A DNA stretch of 64,000 nucleotides from Paracoccus aminovorans (lineage in GTDB: Bacteria > Pseudomonadota > Alphaproteobacteria > Rhodobacterales > Rhodobacteraceae): NCBI RefSeq assembly GCF_900005615.1, contig NZ_LN832559.1:526837-590836 (forward strand), written 5' to 3'. Made by a program: the position numbers and the translations under genes. Positions 19,805 through 30,004 of this stretch are shown here, one piece after another; the stretch's first letter is position 1, and each line of letters begins with the position of its first letter. The notes beneath the pieces were generated by a model. That model saw nothing but the letters and a program-made list of their open reading frames with translations. It was not told the DNA's origin and made no database searches.

Positions 19805-21060
19805 AGGCCCGAAGGGACCGGTTGGTCGCGGAAGCGCCACGATCAGGCTGTCCAAGCAGCAATACAGAGATCGCAAGCGTCGCCGGGCGGCCAACTCGGT
19901 CTCGACCCCATGACGGCGGCGGCCCTGCGCAAGCCCGAGTCCGTCGAGGACCGCAAGGGCCAACGCCCCGCACCGAGGCCCAAGAGGCGATGGTGGTGGC
20001 ATTTCGCCGCTATACGCTGCCCACTTGATGATCGCTTGCGTTCAAGCTTGCGATACTGCGACTGACCCGCTCAGCGCTCAGCACTGCGTGCTTGCCCGAT
20101 GTCGATGGCGGCAATCCGAACGGCAGCGTTCCCAGCACCATCCGTCGGCTTCTCCCGTACGGATATTGCCGAGGTCCGGACGAGCGAAGGAAATCCTGTT
20201 CGCAGCCGTCGACATGCATTTTTCGGCGACGCAACTGGTCGACATGGCCCGCAGAAAGAAGACCCTGCCCCTATTGCCTGCGCGGGCAGGAAAACCTCTG
20301 CGACCGGCCGGGCTTCACCGGCTACACGAGCGACGGCGGCTATGCCACCGCGGTCGTCGCCGATGCCCGCTTCATCTTTCCGCTGGGCGAGGAAGGCGCG
20401 GACGTGGCGCTGGCGCCGCTGCTCTGCGCCGGGCTGATCGGCTGGCGTGCGCTGACCATGGCCGGTCAGGGCCGGCGGCTGGGGCTTTACGGCTTCGGCG
20501 CCGCGGCCCATATCGTCGCGCAGGTGGCGGCCTGGCAGGGCCGTTCGGTCCATGTCTTCACCCGGCCCGGCGACCGCATGTCGCAGGATTTTGCCCGCAG
20601 CCTGGGCGCCGACTGGGCCGGCGGTTCGGACCAGCCGCCGCCCGAGCCGCTGGACGCGGCGATCATCTTCGCTCCGCTGGGCGAACTGGTGCCCGTGGCG
20701 CTGCGGGCGGTGCGCAAGGGCGGCCGCGTGGTCTGCGCCGGCATCCACATGGGACGGGACGCCAACCTGCCGCATTCCAATCGTGCTCGAATCAAGGGAC
20801 AGGTCGCGCCGATGAGCTGAACCATCAAGCACGGCGAGGCGGATCAAGAAACGACTCGGCGGATAGTTTTCTGTCGAACGTCCAAACCCTGCATTCCGAC
20901 GACGATCGGCGGTGTCGCCACCGCGGCGACTCGTTGGAACCAAATTGAAGGCACCCGACGATCCACACCTTACGCTGACATTCACAAGATCTGGACTTCA
21001 GCCCCAGACAGTTTCATCGTCGATCCGATCCCGAAAGATGCCGGCAACAAGCATCTAGCC
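19805..21060 (+). mobile_element. Decayed IS481-family transposase, interrupted
   Basis: Pieces of an IS481-type transposase appear in order but in changing frames. QAVQAAIQRSQAS (from about 19845), SVEDRKG (about 19940), EAQEAMVVAFRRYTL (about 19976), PLDD then LTRSAL and LPDVDGG (20030-20110), DIAEVRTSEG (about 20162) and LFAAVD...SATQLVDMARRKKT (20200-20262) form the left part. After an alcohol-dehydrogenase fragment, GQV..M...TIKHG (about 20789) and TPYADIHKIWTSAPDSFIVD (20965 on) form the right part. At least four frame changes and an internal stop show it is dead. Identification rests on remembered family sequence; the DNA here is visibly less GC-rich than its surroundings. Terminal repeats were not found. 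Confidence 0.75.
20263..20753 (+). pseudogene. Internal fragment of a zinc-dependent alcohol dehydrogenase
   Basis: One clean open stretch of about 163 codons begins at the structural zinc cysteines (CPYCLRGQENLCDRPGFTGY). It continues through APLLCAGLIGWRAL, the nucleotide-binding GLYGFGAAAHIVAQ and GGRVVCAGIHM. The first about 95 residues (catalytic zinc Cys/His) and the last about 80 residues of the family are absent, so it cannot be active. It sits exactly between two parts of the broken IS481 transposase and replaces roughly the middle of that gene. Its high GC and open frame suggest a later arrival than the transposase decay. Confidence 0.8.
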
Positions 21061-21138
21061 GCGGCGGACCCACGCGCCGACCGGGCGCCGCGCCATGGGC
21101 TCACGCCGGAAAAGCCGGAAGAGCTACCACTCCGCCTG

Positions 21139-21189
21139 TTCTTTTGTGCGGAAATATCCTGCGGGGGTCCGGGGGCGCAAAGCCCCCGG
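21139..21189 (-). repeat. Intergenic hairpin/GATATTT element, copy 6
   Basis: On the minus strand: stem CCGGGGGC/GCCCCCGG (plus 21169-21176/21182-21189, 5-base loop), then ACCCCCGCAGGATATTTCCG and CACAAAAGAA. It lies about 106 bases downstream of the ruvB stop in the same orientation as ruvB. Confidence 0.75.
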
Positions 21190-21295
21190 TCGCGGCGCCG
21201 CCGCCCGGCGCGCAAGGTGGCAGGATCTCCGCGCGGGATCGGCCGGAAACCCTTGGGCGCGCTCGCGGCACGCATCATGCGTGCCTTTCCTCCGG

Positions 21296-22321
21296 TCATT
21301 CATCGAACAGGCTTTCCTGCGCGCGCGGCGCATCCAGGCCCAGATGCCGCCAGCCCAGCCGTGCCAGCATCCGGCCGCGCGGGGTGCGGGCGACCAAGCC
21401 CTGCTGCATCAGATAGGGCTCGATCACCTCTTCGATGGCGTCGCGGCTTTCCGACAGGGCCGCCGACAGCGTTTCGACTCCGACCGGGCCGCCGCCGTAA
21501 TGCTCGGCCATCAGCGTCAGATAGCGGCGATCCGCGGTGTCGAGCCCGATGTGGTCCACGCCCAGCCGGGTCAGCGCCGAATCGGCGATGGCGCGCGTCA
21601 GCCGCCCGTCGCCCTCGACCAGGGCAAAGTCGATCACCCGGCGCAACAGCCGGCCGGCGATGCGCGGCGTGCCGCGGGCGCGGCGGGCGATCTCGCGCGT
21701 GCCCTCGGGTTCCGAGGGGATCCCCATCAGCCGGGCGCCGCGGGTCACGATCAGGTCCAGCTCATCGATGGTATAGAATTGCAGCCGCGTCGGGATGCCG
21801 AAGCGGTCGCGCAGGGGCGTGGTCAGCAGCCCCAGCCGCGTGGTGGCGCCGACCAAGGTGAAGGGCTGCAACTCGATCCGCACCGTCCGCGCCGCCGGAC
21901 CTTCGCCGATCACCAGGTCCAGCTCGAAATCCTCCATCGCCGGATAGAGGATCTCCTCGACCGCCGGGTTCATGCGGTGGATCTCGTCGATGAAGAGCAC
22001 GTCGCGGTTTTCCAGATTGGTCAGGATCGCGGCGAGGTCGCCCGCCCGCGCCAGCACCGGGCCGGAGGTCATCTTGAAGTTCACCCCCAGCTCGCGCGCC
22101 ATGATCTGCGCCAGGGTGGTCTTGCCGAGACCGGGGGGGCCGTGGAACAGGGTGTGGTCCATGGCCTTGCCGCGCATCTTGGCGCTTTCGATGAAGACGC
22201 GCAGGTTGGCGCGGGCCTCGGCTTGGCCGACGAAATCCGTCAGCATCTGCGGGCGCAGCGCGCGGTCTTCGGTCTCGCCCTCGATCGGCTCGGGGCGCAT
22301 CATGGGGTCGGGCTGGATCAT
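21296..22321 (-). CDS. ruvB: Holliday junction branch migration helicase RuvB
   Basis: Hexameric AAA+ motor of 341 residues that drives branch migration with RuvA. Walker A is [12 protein letters not shown], Walker B is [10 protein letters not shown], and sensor/arginine regions include [19 protein letters not shown] winged-helix DNA-binding end ([23 protein letters not shown]) closes the protein. The ATG overlaps the htpX stop (ATGA), so it is co-translated with htpX rather than directly with ruvA. Confidence 0.96.
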   Translation of the reverse strand: MIQPDPMMRPEPIEGETEDRALRPQMLTDFVGQAEARANLRVFIESAKMRGKAMDHTLFHGPPGLGKTTLAQIMARELGVNFKMTSGPVLARAGDLAAILTNLENRDVLFIDEIHRMNPAVEEILYPAMEDFELDLVIGEGPAARTVRIELQPFTLVGATTRLGLLTTPLRDRFGIPTRLQFYTIDELDLIVTRGARLMGIPSEPEGTREIARRARGTPRIAGRLLRRVIDFALVEGDGRLTRAIADSALTRLGVDHIGLDTADRRYLTLMAEHYGGGPVGVETLSAALSESRDAIEEVIEPYLMQQGLVARTPRGRMLARLGWRHLGLDAPRAQESLFDE

Positions 22322-23223
22322 CGCGCGCCCCAGGGTCCGCCGGGTCCGCCCGAGGCCGGCACGCGCGAGGGCGCGAAATCCGCGGCCATGGCCTGCAGCC
22401 GGGCGATACGCTCCTCGGCCGGCGGGTGGGTGGCGAACAGCCGGTCCATGCGCAGCGCGTGCAGCGGATTCACGATGAACATCGACGCCGAGGCCGGGTT
22501 CCGTTCCGCCGGGATGTTCACCACCTGGCCCGCCGCGCGCGAGATCTTGGCCAGTGCCGAGGCCAGCGCCATCGGCTGGCCGCAGATCCGGGCGCCGCTG
22601 CGGTCGGCCTCGTATTCGCGGGTGCGCGAGATCGCCATCTGCACCAGCCCCGCCGCCATCGGGGCAAAGATCATCGCCAGGATCCCGGCCAGCCCGCCGC
22701 CGCGATTGTCGTCGCGCCCACCGAACATCGAGGAAAACATCAGCATGTTGCCCAGCATGGCGATGGCGCCGGCCATGGTCGCGGTCACCGTCATGGTCAG
22801 CGTGTCGCGATGCCTGATATGGGCCAGCTCATGCGCGATCACCCCGGCAAGCTCGTCGCGGTTCAGCACCCGCATGATGCCCTGGGTCACCGCCACGGCG
22901 GCATTTTCCGGGTTGCGGCCGGTGGCGAAGGCATTGGGCTGCTCGGTCTCCAGCACATAGACCGCCGGCATCGGCAGGCCGGCGCGCTGCGCCAGTTCCG
23001 CGACCATGTCCACCAGTTCCGGCGCCTGCTGGCGGGTGACCGGATGGGCGCCCTGCTGGCGCAGCACCATCTTGTCGCTGTTCCACCAGGCGAAGACATT
23101 GCCCGCCCCGGCGATCACCAGCGCGATCACCGCACCGCCCTGGCCGCCCAGCAGATAGCCCATGCCCATGACCAGCGCGGTCAGGGCGGCCATCAGGACG
23201 AAGGTGCGCAGGTTTCCGGTCAT
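22318..23223 (-). CDS. htpX: Zinc metalloprotease HtpX
   Basis: M48 membrane protease of 301 residues for quality control of inner-membrane proteins. Two N-terminal helices ([20 protein letters not shown], then [17 protein letters not shown]) precede the [10 protein letters not shown] zinc motif. The third ligand region is [17 protein letters not shown] lies 8 bases before the ATG. It is placed between ruvA and ruvB with a 5-base gap and a 4-base overlap, an uncommon split of the ruvAB pair. The gene ends in a Gly/Pro tail. Confidence 0.95.
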   Translation of the reverse strand: MTGNLRTFVLMAALTALVMGMGYLLGGQGGAVIALVIAGAGNVFAWWNSDKMVLRQQGAHPVTRQQAPELVDMVAELAQRAGLPMPAVYVLETEQPNAFATGRNPENAAVAVTQGIMRVLNRDELAGVIAHELAHIRHRDTLTMTVTATMAGAIAMLGNMLMFSSMFGGRDDNRGGGLAGILAMIFAPMAAGLVQMAISRTREYEADRSGARICGQPMALASALAKISRAAGQVVNIPAERNPASASMFIVNPLHALRMDRLFATHPPAEERIARLQAMAADFAPSRVPASGGPGGPWGAR

Positions 23224-23228
23224 GGTCG

Positions 23229-23900
23229 TCACTCCTTGGGGGCCAGCAGCCGCAGGGCCGCGCGGATCAAAGCCGCCGTGGCCGCCTGCGGTTCCCGCGC
23301 CGCGGCCTCGGCCACCGCCGAGGCGGCCTCGGACGGAGCGTAACCCAGATTGCCGAGCGCCGAGAGCGCATCCGCCGTCGCCTGGGCCGAGGACGGCGCC
23401 GGTGGTGCGGTCCGGGCGACAGGCGCCTCGATCACCTCGGCCGAGGGCTCGGGCAGGGGGCCGGGATCGACGGTCAGGTTGCCGCCCATCGCCATCACGG
23501 CGGGGGCCTTGTCCTTCAGCTCCATCGCCACGCGTTGCGCCAGCTTCGGACCGACGCCCGGCGCCTTGCGCAGCGCCGACCAGTCGCCCAGTGCCAGCGC
23601 CCGGGCCAGCCCCTCGGGCCCGAGCGTGCCCAGCATCGCCAGCGCCACCTTGGCGCCCACCCCCTGCACCGAGGTCAGCAGCCGGTGCCATTCCTTTTCC
23701 AGAAGCGTGGGGAAGCCGAAAAGCTGCAGCAGGTCCTCGCGCACCAGCAGTTCGGTATAAAGCGCGGTCGCCTGCCCGGCGGGCGGCAGGTTCGCGGCGG
23801 TGCGTTCGCTGACATGGACGATATAGCCCACGCCGCGCACGTCGATCAGCACCTGGTCCTGCGCCCGGTGCAGGATGATGCCGGCGATGCGGCCGATCAT
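23229..23900 (-). CDS. ruvA: Holliday junction DNA-binding protein RuvA
   Basis: Tetrameric junction-recognition subunit of 223 residues. The N-terminal OB-fold starts [20 protein letters not shown]. Two helix-hairpin-helix motifs lie around [16 protein letters not shown] and [19 protein letters not shown]. An Ala/Pro linker leads to the C-terminal RuvB-binding three-helix domain ([19 protein letters not shown]). GGAGG precedes the ATG. It lies 10 bases after ruvC. Confidence 0.95.
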   Translation of the reverse strand: MIGRIAGIILHRAQDQVLIDVRGVGYIVHVSERTAANLPPAGQATALYTELLVREDLLQLFGFPTLLEKEWHRLLTSVQGVGAKVALAMLGTLGPEGLARALALGDWSALRKAPGVGPKLAQRVAMELKDKAPAVMAMGGNLTVDPGPLPEPSAEVIEAPVARTAPPAPSSAQATADALSALGNLGYAPSEAASAVAEAAAREPQAATAALIRAALRLLAPKE

Positions 23901-23910
23901 GCAAACCTCC

Positions 23911-24405
23911 TCATGCCTGCACCTTGATCCGCAGCGCGCGGCCCTGGATGTGATGGGCGTGGCAGATCGCCACCGCCAGCGCGTCCGCCGCATCCGGGCC
24001 GGCCAATTCGACCCCCGGCAGCATGAAGCGGACCATGTGCTGGATCTGTTCCTTGGCGGCATGGCCGACGCCGACCACGGTCTTCTTGACCGCGTTCGGG
24101 GCGTATTCGCCGATCTCCAGCCCGGCCTCGGCCGGCGCCAGCAGCGCGATGCCGCGCGCCTGGCCCAGCTTCAGGGTGCCGGTCGCATCCTTGTTGACGA
24201 AGGTCTGCTCCACTGCGGCGGCATCCGGGCCGTGCAGGGCGATCACCGCGCAGAGCCCGCGATAAAGCGTCGAGAGCCGCGGTCCCAGATCCCCCGCCTC
24301 GGAGCGGACGATGCCGTTGCCCAGGTGCCGCAAGCGCGGCCCGTCCACCGCGATCACGCCCCAGCCCATGTTCCGCAGGCCGGGGTCTATGCCGATGATC
24401 TTCAT
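23911..24405 (-). CDS. ruvC: Holliday junction resolvase RuvC
   Basis: Endonuclease of 164 residues, slightly shorter than the usual about 170. The RNase-H-like fold begins [18 protein letters not shown] with the first catalytic Asp in IDPG. The second acidic residue is the Glu in [11 protein letters not shown], and [19 protein letters not shown] supplies the C-terminal aspartates. It is first in the minus-strand ruvC-ruvA-htpX-ruvB unit. The frame extends upstream only as shadow of the antiporter gene. Confidence 0.94.
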   Translation of the reverse strand: MKIIGIDPGLRNMGWGVIAVDGPRLRHLGNGIVRSEAGDLGPRLSTLYRGLCAVIALHGPDAAAVEQTFVNKDATGTLKLGQARGIALLAPAEAGLEIGEYAPNAVKKTVVGVGHAAKEQIQHMVRFMLPGVELAGPDAADALAVAICHAHHIQGRALRIKVQA

Positions 24406-24526
24406 GCCTGTTCCCTTTTTGCCCAGCGTTAGCACGAAAGGCGAACATCGCCTAGTTGCTTTGTCATCGGCTTGACCCGCTGGCGTCCATCGGGGACAGA
24501 GGGGGACCGACAAGGGACGAGGGGCA

Positions 24527-27350
24527 ATGTCGCCAGCGCTCATCGCCGTGCTTCCGTTCGTCGGGGCGCTGCTGCCCGGATGGCTGATCCGCTGGGGGCG
24601 GGACGTCGCGGCGGTCTCTTGCGCGGCGGCCAGCCTGGTCGCGCTGCTGGGGCTTTGCCTGCACATCCCGGCGATCATGGCCGGCGAGGTGGTCACGGCG
24701 CGCTTCGCCTGACTGCCCGCGCTGGGGCTGAACGCGCATTTCCGGCTGGACGGGCTGGGCCTGCTGTTCGGCATCCTGATCCTGGGCATCGGGCTGCTGA
24801 TCATCGGCTATGCGCGATTCTACCTGTCGCCCCGGGACCCGGCAGGACTGTTCTATACCTATCTGATGCTGTTCCAGGGGGCGATGCTGGGCATCGTGCT
24901 GTCGGACAACGTCCTGCTGCTGATGGTGTTCTGGGAACTGACCTTGCTGTCGTCCTTTCTGCCGATCGGCTATTGGAAGCACCGGCCCGAGGGGCGGCAG
25001 GGCGCGCGCATGGCGCTGACCGTGACCGCCGCCGGCGGGCTTGCCATGATCGCGGGGATGCTGATCCTGGGCAATATCGCCGGCAGTTTCGATCTGGGCG
25101 ACATCCTGCTGGCGCGCGAGGCGATCCAGGCCAGCCCGCTCTACCTGCCGGCGCTGCTGTTGATCCTGCTGGGCGCCTTCACCAAATCGGCGCAGTACCC
25201 GTTCCATTTCTGGCTGCCGCACGCGATGGCGGCGCCGACGCCGGTCTCGGCCTATCTGCATTCGGCGACCATGGTGAAGGCGGGGCTGTTCCTGATGGCG
25301 CGGCTGTGGCCGGTGCTGTCGGGGACGCCGGAATGGTTCTATATCGTCGCCACCACCGGGCTTGCGACCATGGTGCTGGGCGCCTGGATCGCCATGTTCC
25401 GCGACGACCTGAAGTCGCTGCTGGCCTATTCGACCGTCTCGCACCTGGGGCTGATCACCATGCTTTTGGGCTTCGGCACCCAGGCGGCGGCCGTGGCGGC
25501 GATGTTCCATATCGTCAACCACGCCACCTTCAAGGCGGCGCTGTTCATGGTGGCCGGGATCGTCGATCACGAGGCCGGCATCCGCTCGATCGCGCGGCTG
25601 GGCGGGTTGCGGCGGCTGATGCCGCTGACCTTCGCCATCACCACCATCGCGGCGCTGTCCATGGCCGGCATCCCGCCGCTGAACGGCTTCCTGTCGAAAG
25701 AGCTGATGCTGGAAAACGCCGGCCATGCCGCCTGGCAGGGCAACCCCTGGCTGGTCGCGGCGCTGGCGGCATTGGGGGCGGCGTTTTCGGTCTGCTATGC
25801 GCTGCGGCTGGTCTGGCAGGTGTTCCTGGGCCCCGAGCGGCGGGATTATCCGCACCGGTCGCACGATCCCGGTCCCGGCCTGTGGCTGCCGCCGGCGCTG
25901 CTGGCGGCGCTGGTGGTGCTGATCGGGCTGTTCCCGAACCGGCTGGCCGGCTGGCCGGTCGAGGTCTCGGCCAGCGCCACCACCGGCGCCGTGGTGCATC
26001 CGCCTTTCGCGCTGTGGCACGGCGTGACCCCGGCGCTGCTGCTGTCCATCGCCGCGGTGGCGGGGGCGTGGTGCTGCTGGCGCTGAACCGGCCGCTGATC
26101 GCGTTGCGCGACGGGCTGGAGCGGCCGGACGCCAAGGCCCTGTTCGACGCCGTGACCCGGGCCGCGACCTGCGCCGCCGCCCGCGTCACCGACCGGCTGA
26201 CCAACGGCTCGATGTCGCGGGCGCTGGCCGGGTTCACGCTGACCGTGCTGGGCTGCGGATTCTGGGCCTTTGCGACCGGAGGCTGGCGCGGAGCGACCCG
26301 GCCGATGCTCGAGGTGCCGGCGGTGCCGCTGGTCGGCTGGCTGGCGCTGATGGTGGCGACCGGCTGCATGGTCGCCTTTCACCGCCGGCGCCTGCTGGCG
26401 CTGGTGCTGGTCGGCATCGTCGGGCTGATGGTCTCGGCCAGCTTCCTCTATCTCTCGGCCCCGGACCTGGCGCTGACCCAGATCTCGGTCGAGGTCGTCA
26501 CGGTGATCCTGCTGCTGCTGGCGCTGAACTTCCTGCCGAAGCGGACGCCTGTGGAAAGCCCCGGCCGCCAGCGCGGCATCGATGCCTTCATCGCCGTCCT
26601 GGCCGGGCTGGGCTTCGGCGCGCTGGCCCATGCGGTGATGCGCAGCGATTTCGCGCTGCTGCCGATCTCGGGCTACATGCTGGAAAACAGCCACACGCTG
26701 GGCGGTGGCGACAATGTGGTGAACGTGATCCTGGTCGATTTCCGCGGCTACGACACCTTCGGCGAGATCACCGTGCTGGGCATCGCCGCCCTGGCCATCT
26801 TTGCCCTGACCGAGGCGCTGCTGGCCCGCGCCGGCGGCTGGCGCCTGCTCGGCTGGCGCGGGGCGCGTCGCGCCGGCGACCGCCACCCGCTGCCGCTGTT
26901 GGTGGTGACGCGGCTGGTGCTGCCGCTGTCGCTGGTGGTCGGGCTCTACATCTTCCTGCGCGGCCACAACGCGCCGGGCGGGGGCTTCATCGCCGGACTG
27001 GTGGTATCGGTGGCGCTGGTGTCGCAATACATGGCCTCGGGCTATGCCTGGGCGCAGGATCGGCAGCGCATCAGCTATCACGCGCTGATCGGCGCCGGGG
27101 TGATCGCGGCCGGGCTGACCGGCATCGGCGCCTGGTTCGCGGGACAGCCGTTCCTGACCTCGGCCTATGGCTATGTCGAACTGCCCGGGCTGGACCCTTC
27201 GAGCTGGCCACGGCCATGGGCTTTGACCTGGGCGTGTTCCTTTGCGTGGTGGGCGCGGTGATGCTGGCGCTGGGGGCCTTCCTGGAGGGCGGAGACGACC
27301 GCGTGGACATGCCCCCTGCCGACCGCGACCCCGGGGACGGCGCGCCATGA
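24527..27350 (+). pseudogene. mrpA: Multisubunit Na+/H+ antiporter fused subunit A/B, broken
   Basis: Homologue of PhaAB/MrpAB, a NuoL-like membrane protein. The reading frame is hit three times. (1) TGA at 24710-24712 falls where the family has Trp (RFA-stop-LPALGLN). (2) A one-base loss in the G-run 26062-26066 shifts VAGA...NRPLIAL out of frame. (3) A one-base loss in the C-run 27195-27197 shifts LDP-FELATAMGFDLGVF. Between the breaks the family sequence is well kept: FWELTLLSSFLPIGYW, LPHAMAAPTPVSAYLHSATM, FRGYDTFGEITVLG. The subunit is almost surely not made at full length unless these are sequencing errors. The stop overlaps the mrpD start. Confidence 0.85.
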
Positions 27351-28858
27351 GCCATGCGCTGATCGCCCCGGTCCTGCTGCCGGCCGCGCTGGGGGCGCTG
27401 ATTATCCTGGCGCTGCGCGGCGACCTGCGCCTGCAGCGGGCGCTGTCGGTTGCGAGCACCGCGCTGCTGCTGGGCCTGGCACTGGGCCTGAACCTGCTGG
27501 CCGCGGACGGCGTGGTCCGGGTCTATCGCCTGGGCAACTGGGCGGCGCCCTTCGGCATCGTTCTGGTGCTGGACCGGCTGGCGGCGCTGCTGCTGCTGCT
27601 GACCGCGGCGCTGGCGCTGGTGGTGCAGCTTTACGCCGTAGGCTCGGGCTGGGACCGGCGCGTGCGGCACTTCCATGCGCTGTGGCAGTTCCAGCTGATG
27701 GGGCTCTGCGGCGCCTTCCTGACCGGAGACGCCTTCAACCTGTTCGTCTTCTTCGAGGTGATGCTGATCGCCAGCTACGGGCTGATGGTCCATGGCGGCG
27801 GCGAGATGCGGCTGCGCGCGGGCGTGCAATACATCGCCTACAACCTGGCCGGCTCGGTGCTGTTCCTGGCGGCGCTGGGGGTGCTCTATGCGGTCACCGG
27901 CACGCTGAACATGGCCGACATGGCGGCGCGGGCGGCGGCGATCCCGCCGGGCGATTCCGCGCTTCTGCGCACCGGCGCGGTGCTGCTGATGCTGGCCTTT
28001 GCGGTCAAGGCGGCGCTGGTGCCGCTGCATTTCTGGCTGCCCGCGACCTATGCTAATGCGCCGGGGCCGGTGGCGGCGCTGTTCGCGGTGATGACCAAGG
28101 TCGGGGCCTATGGCATCATGCGCTTCATGGCGCTGGTCTTTCCGCAGGACACCGCGGTCGAAAGCGCGGTCGTGGACCTGCTCTTGCCCGCCGCGCTGTT
28201 CACGCTGGCGCTGGGGCAGACCGGCGTGCTGGGCAGCCGGCACCTGGGGCGGCTGGCGGCTTTCGCGGCCATCGGCTCGGTCGGGACGCTGATGATCGCG
28301 GTGGCGCAGCAGAACCCGCAGTCCACGGCGGCGGCGGTCTATTACCTGGTGCATTCGACGCTGGCCGGGGCGGCGCTGTTCCTGGTCGTGGACCTGATCG
28401 GCGCGCGCCGGGGCGATCCCTGGCTGCGCCCGCGCCCGACCATGCCCGGCAGCGGTCTGGTGGCGGTGCTGTTCTTCGTCACTGCCATCGCGGTCACCGG
28501 CATGCCGCCGTTGTCGGGCTTCATCGGCAAACTGCTGGTGATGCAGGCCACGGCCGAGACTCCGGCTGTGGTCTGGGTCTGGGCGGTGATCCTGCTCGGC
28601 TCGCTGGTCGCGATCTATGGCATGACCCGCGCCGGCGCGCTGCTGTTCTGGAAGGGCTGCCAGGCCGGTCCCGCGCCCCCCGCCCCTGTGGGGCAGGGGC
28701 TGGCGGTCGCGGCCATCGCCGCGCTGCTGGCGGGCATCGTTGCGCTGACCGTCTTTGCCGGCCCGGCCATGCGCCTGGCCGAAGACACGGCGCTGCAGCT
28801 GCACGACCAGCCGCTCTATCTGGAGGCCGTGCTCTCGGGGCAGGAGGGCACGAAATGA
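27347..28858 (+). CDS. mrpD: Na+/H+ antiporter subunit D
   Basis: NuoM/NuoN-like membrane protein of 503 residues with about 14 hydrophobic segments. LVPLHFWLPATYANAPGPVAALFAVMTKVGAYG is the conserved proton-path region with its Lys and His residues. The ATG overlaps the stop of the fused A/B subunit and its own stop overlaps mrpE. A separate mrpC, normally about 110 codons between the two, is missing here. Intact as a frame, but it lacks working partners if mrpA and mrpE are dead. Confidence 0.9.
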   Translation: MSHALIAPVLLPAALGALIILALRGDLRLQRALSVASTALLLGLALGLNLLAADGVVRVYRLGNWAAPFGIVLVLDRLAALLLLLTAALALVVQLYAVGSGWDRRVRHFHALWQFQLMGLCGAFLTGDAFNLFVFFEVMLIASYGLMVHGGGEMRLRAGVQYIAYNLAGSVLFLAALGVLYAVTGTLNMADMAARAAAIPPGDSALLRTGAVLLMLAFAVKAALVPLHFWLPATYANAPGPVAALFAVMTKVGAYGIMRFMALVFPQDTAVESAVVDLLLPAALFTLALGQTGVLGSRHLGRLAAFAAIGSVGTLMIAVAQQNPQSTAAAVYYLVHSTLAGAALFLVVDLIGARRGDPWLRPRPTMPGSGLVAVLFFVTAIAVTGMPPLSGFIGKLLVMQATAETPAVVWVWAVILLGSLVAIYGMTRAGALLFWKGCQAGPAPPAPVGQGLAVAAIAALLAGIVALTVFAGPAMRLAEDTALQLHDQPLYLEAVLSGQEGTK

Positions 28859-29347
28859 TCCGCCGGCTGCTGCCGCATCCCGTGCTGTCGCTGGTGCTGG
28901 CGCTGGTCTGGCTGGGGCTGGTCAACCGCTGGGCCTGGGGTTCGCTGGTCTTTGCCGTGCTGGTCGGCGTGGCGGTGCCGCTGCTGACCGTGCCCTATTG
29001 GCCGGGCACGCGGGGCTTTCGCCGGCCGGGCCGGATCCCGGGCTACCTGGCGCTGGTGCTGGCCGACATCGTCAAGGCCAATGTCGCGGTGGCGCTGATC
29101 GTGCTGTTCAAGCCGCGCCGCGCGCTGCGCCCGGCCTGGATCGCCGTGCCGCTGGACCTGTGCCGCCCCGAGGCCATCGCCGCGCTGGCCGGCACCATCA
29201 CCCTGACCCCCGGGCTCGGTCAGCTGCGACCTGTCGCAGGACGGCCGCGCGCTGCTGGTGCATTGTCTGCACGCCCCCGACCCCGATGCCGTGCGCGACG
29301 AGATCAAGACCCGCTACGAGGCCCGGCTGAAGGAGATCTTCGAATGA
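28855..29347 (+). pseudogene. mrpE: Na+/H+ antiporter subunit E, frameshifted
   Basis: The N-terminal part reads normally (RRLLPHPVLSLVLALVWLGL ... ALAGTITLTPG). An extra base within 29207-29214 then throws the frame. Continuing in the third frame gives VSCDLSQDGRALLVHC, LHAPDPDAVRDEIKTRYEAR and LKEIFE, then a stop overlapping the mrpF ATG, exactly as the family should end. As it stands, translation would run through mrpF in its own frame and give an E-F fusion with a scrambled middle. Confidence 0.85.
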
Positions 29348-29613
29348 TCCTTTATGCGATCTGGTTCGCCTATGGCTGCTTCGGGCTGGCGCTGCTCTGC
29401 TGCCTTTACCGGGTCGTCCGCGCGCCCGGGCTGGCCGACCGGGTGCTGGCGCTGGACACGATGGCGCTGAACATGATCGCGCTTCTGGCGATCTTCGGCA
29501 TCGACCGCGGCACCGGCATCTATTTCGAGGCGGCGCTGCTCTTTGCCATGCTCGGCTTCATTTCCACCGTCGCCTATGCCAAGTTCGTCCTGCGCGGCGA
29601 CATCATCGAATAG
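29344..29613 (+). CDS. mrpF: Na+/H+ antiporter subunit F
   Basis: Small membrane protein of 89 residues with three helices. YRVVRAPGLADRVLALDTMA is the conserved MrpF loop with the functional Asp. Because of the mrpE frameshift, its frame is now open upstream into mrpE; the native start is the ATG overlapping the true mrpE stop (ATGA). Confidence 0.88.
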   Translation: MILYAIWFAYGCFGLALLCCLYRVVRAPGLADRVLALDTMALNMIALLAIFGIDRGTGIYFEAALLFAMLGFISTVAYAKFVLRGDIIE

Positions 29614-29623
29614 GGAGGGCGCC

Positions 29624-30001
29624 ATGGTCGCGGATATCGTCGTCTCGGCGCTGCTGGTGGCGGGCGGGTTCTTCGGGCTGGTCGGCTCCTGGGGGCTGGT
29701 GCGGCTGCCGGACCCGATGACCCGGCTGCATGCGCCGACGAAATCGGCGACGCTGGGGGTGGGGGCGGTGCTGGTCGCCTCGATGGTCTGGTTCCCGGCG
29801 CAGACCGGCCGGTTCACCTGGCACGAACTGCTGATCACCCTGTTCCTGCTGCTGACCGCGCCGGTCACCGGCTATTTCATCGCCAAGGCGCATATGCACC
29901 TGGGCTGGCACCGCGACGCGATCCCGCGCCCGGCGCCGGGCCGGGACTGGGCGACCTTCGCCGACCCGGACCAGGACGGCGCCGCCGAGAACGAGGGCTA
30001 G
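29624..30001 (+). CDS. mrpG: Na+/H+ antiporter subunit G
   Basis: Membrane protein of 125 residues, the last antiporter gene. GLVRLPDPMTRLHAPTKSATLG is the subunit G hallmark, followed by ELLITLFLLLTAPVTGYFIA. AGGGAGGG lies just before the ATG. The C-terminal tail is acidic (DPDQDGAAENEG). Confidence 0.9.
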   Translation: MVADIVVSALLVAGGFFGLVGSWGLVRLPDPMTRLHAPTKSATLGVGAVLVASMVWFPAQTGRFTWHELLITLFLLLTAPVTGYFIAKAHMHLGWHRDAIPRPAPGRDWATFADPDQDGAAENEG

Positions 30002-30004
30002 GAC

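Noticed and set aside
24710-24712. Idea that TGA encodes Trp (altered genetic code)
   Set aside because: TGA ends many genes here normally, a second Trp position is TAG, and the tRNA-Trp anticodon is CCA.
24472-26086. Frame open through the mrpA region in a second reading frame
   Set aside because: Only the part after 26087 resembles the antiporter; the earlier part is the shadow of the native frame, and the join marks the frameshift.
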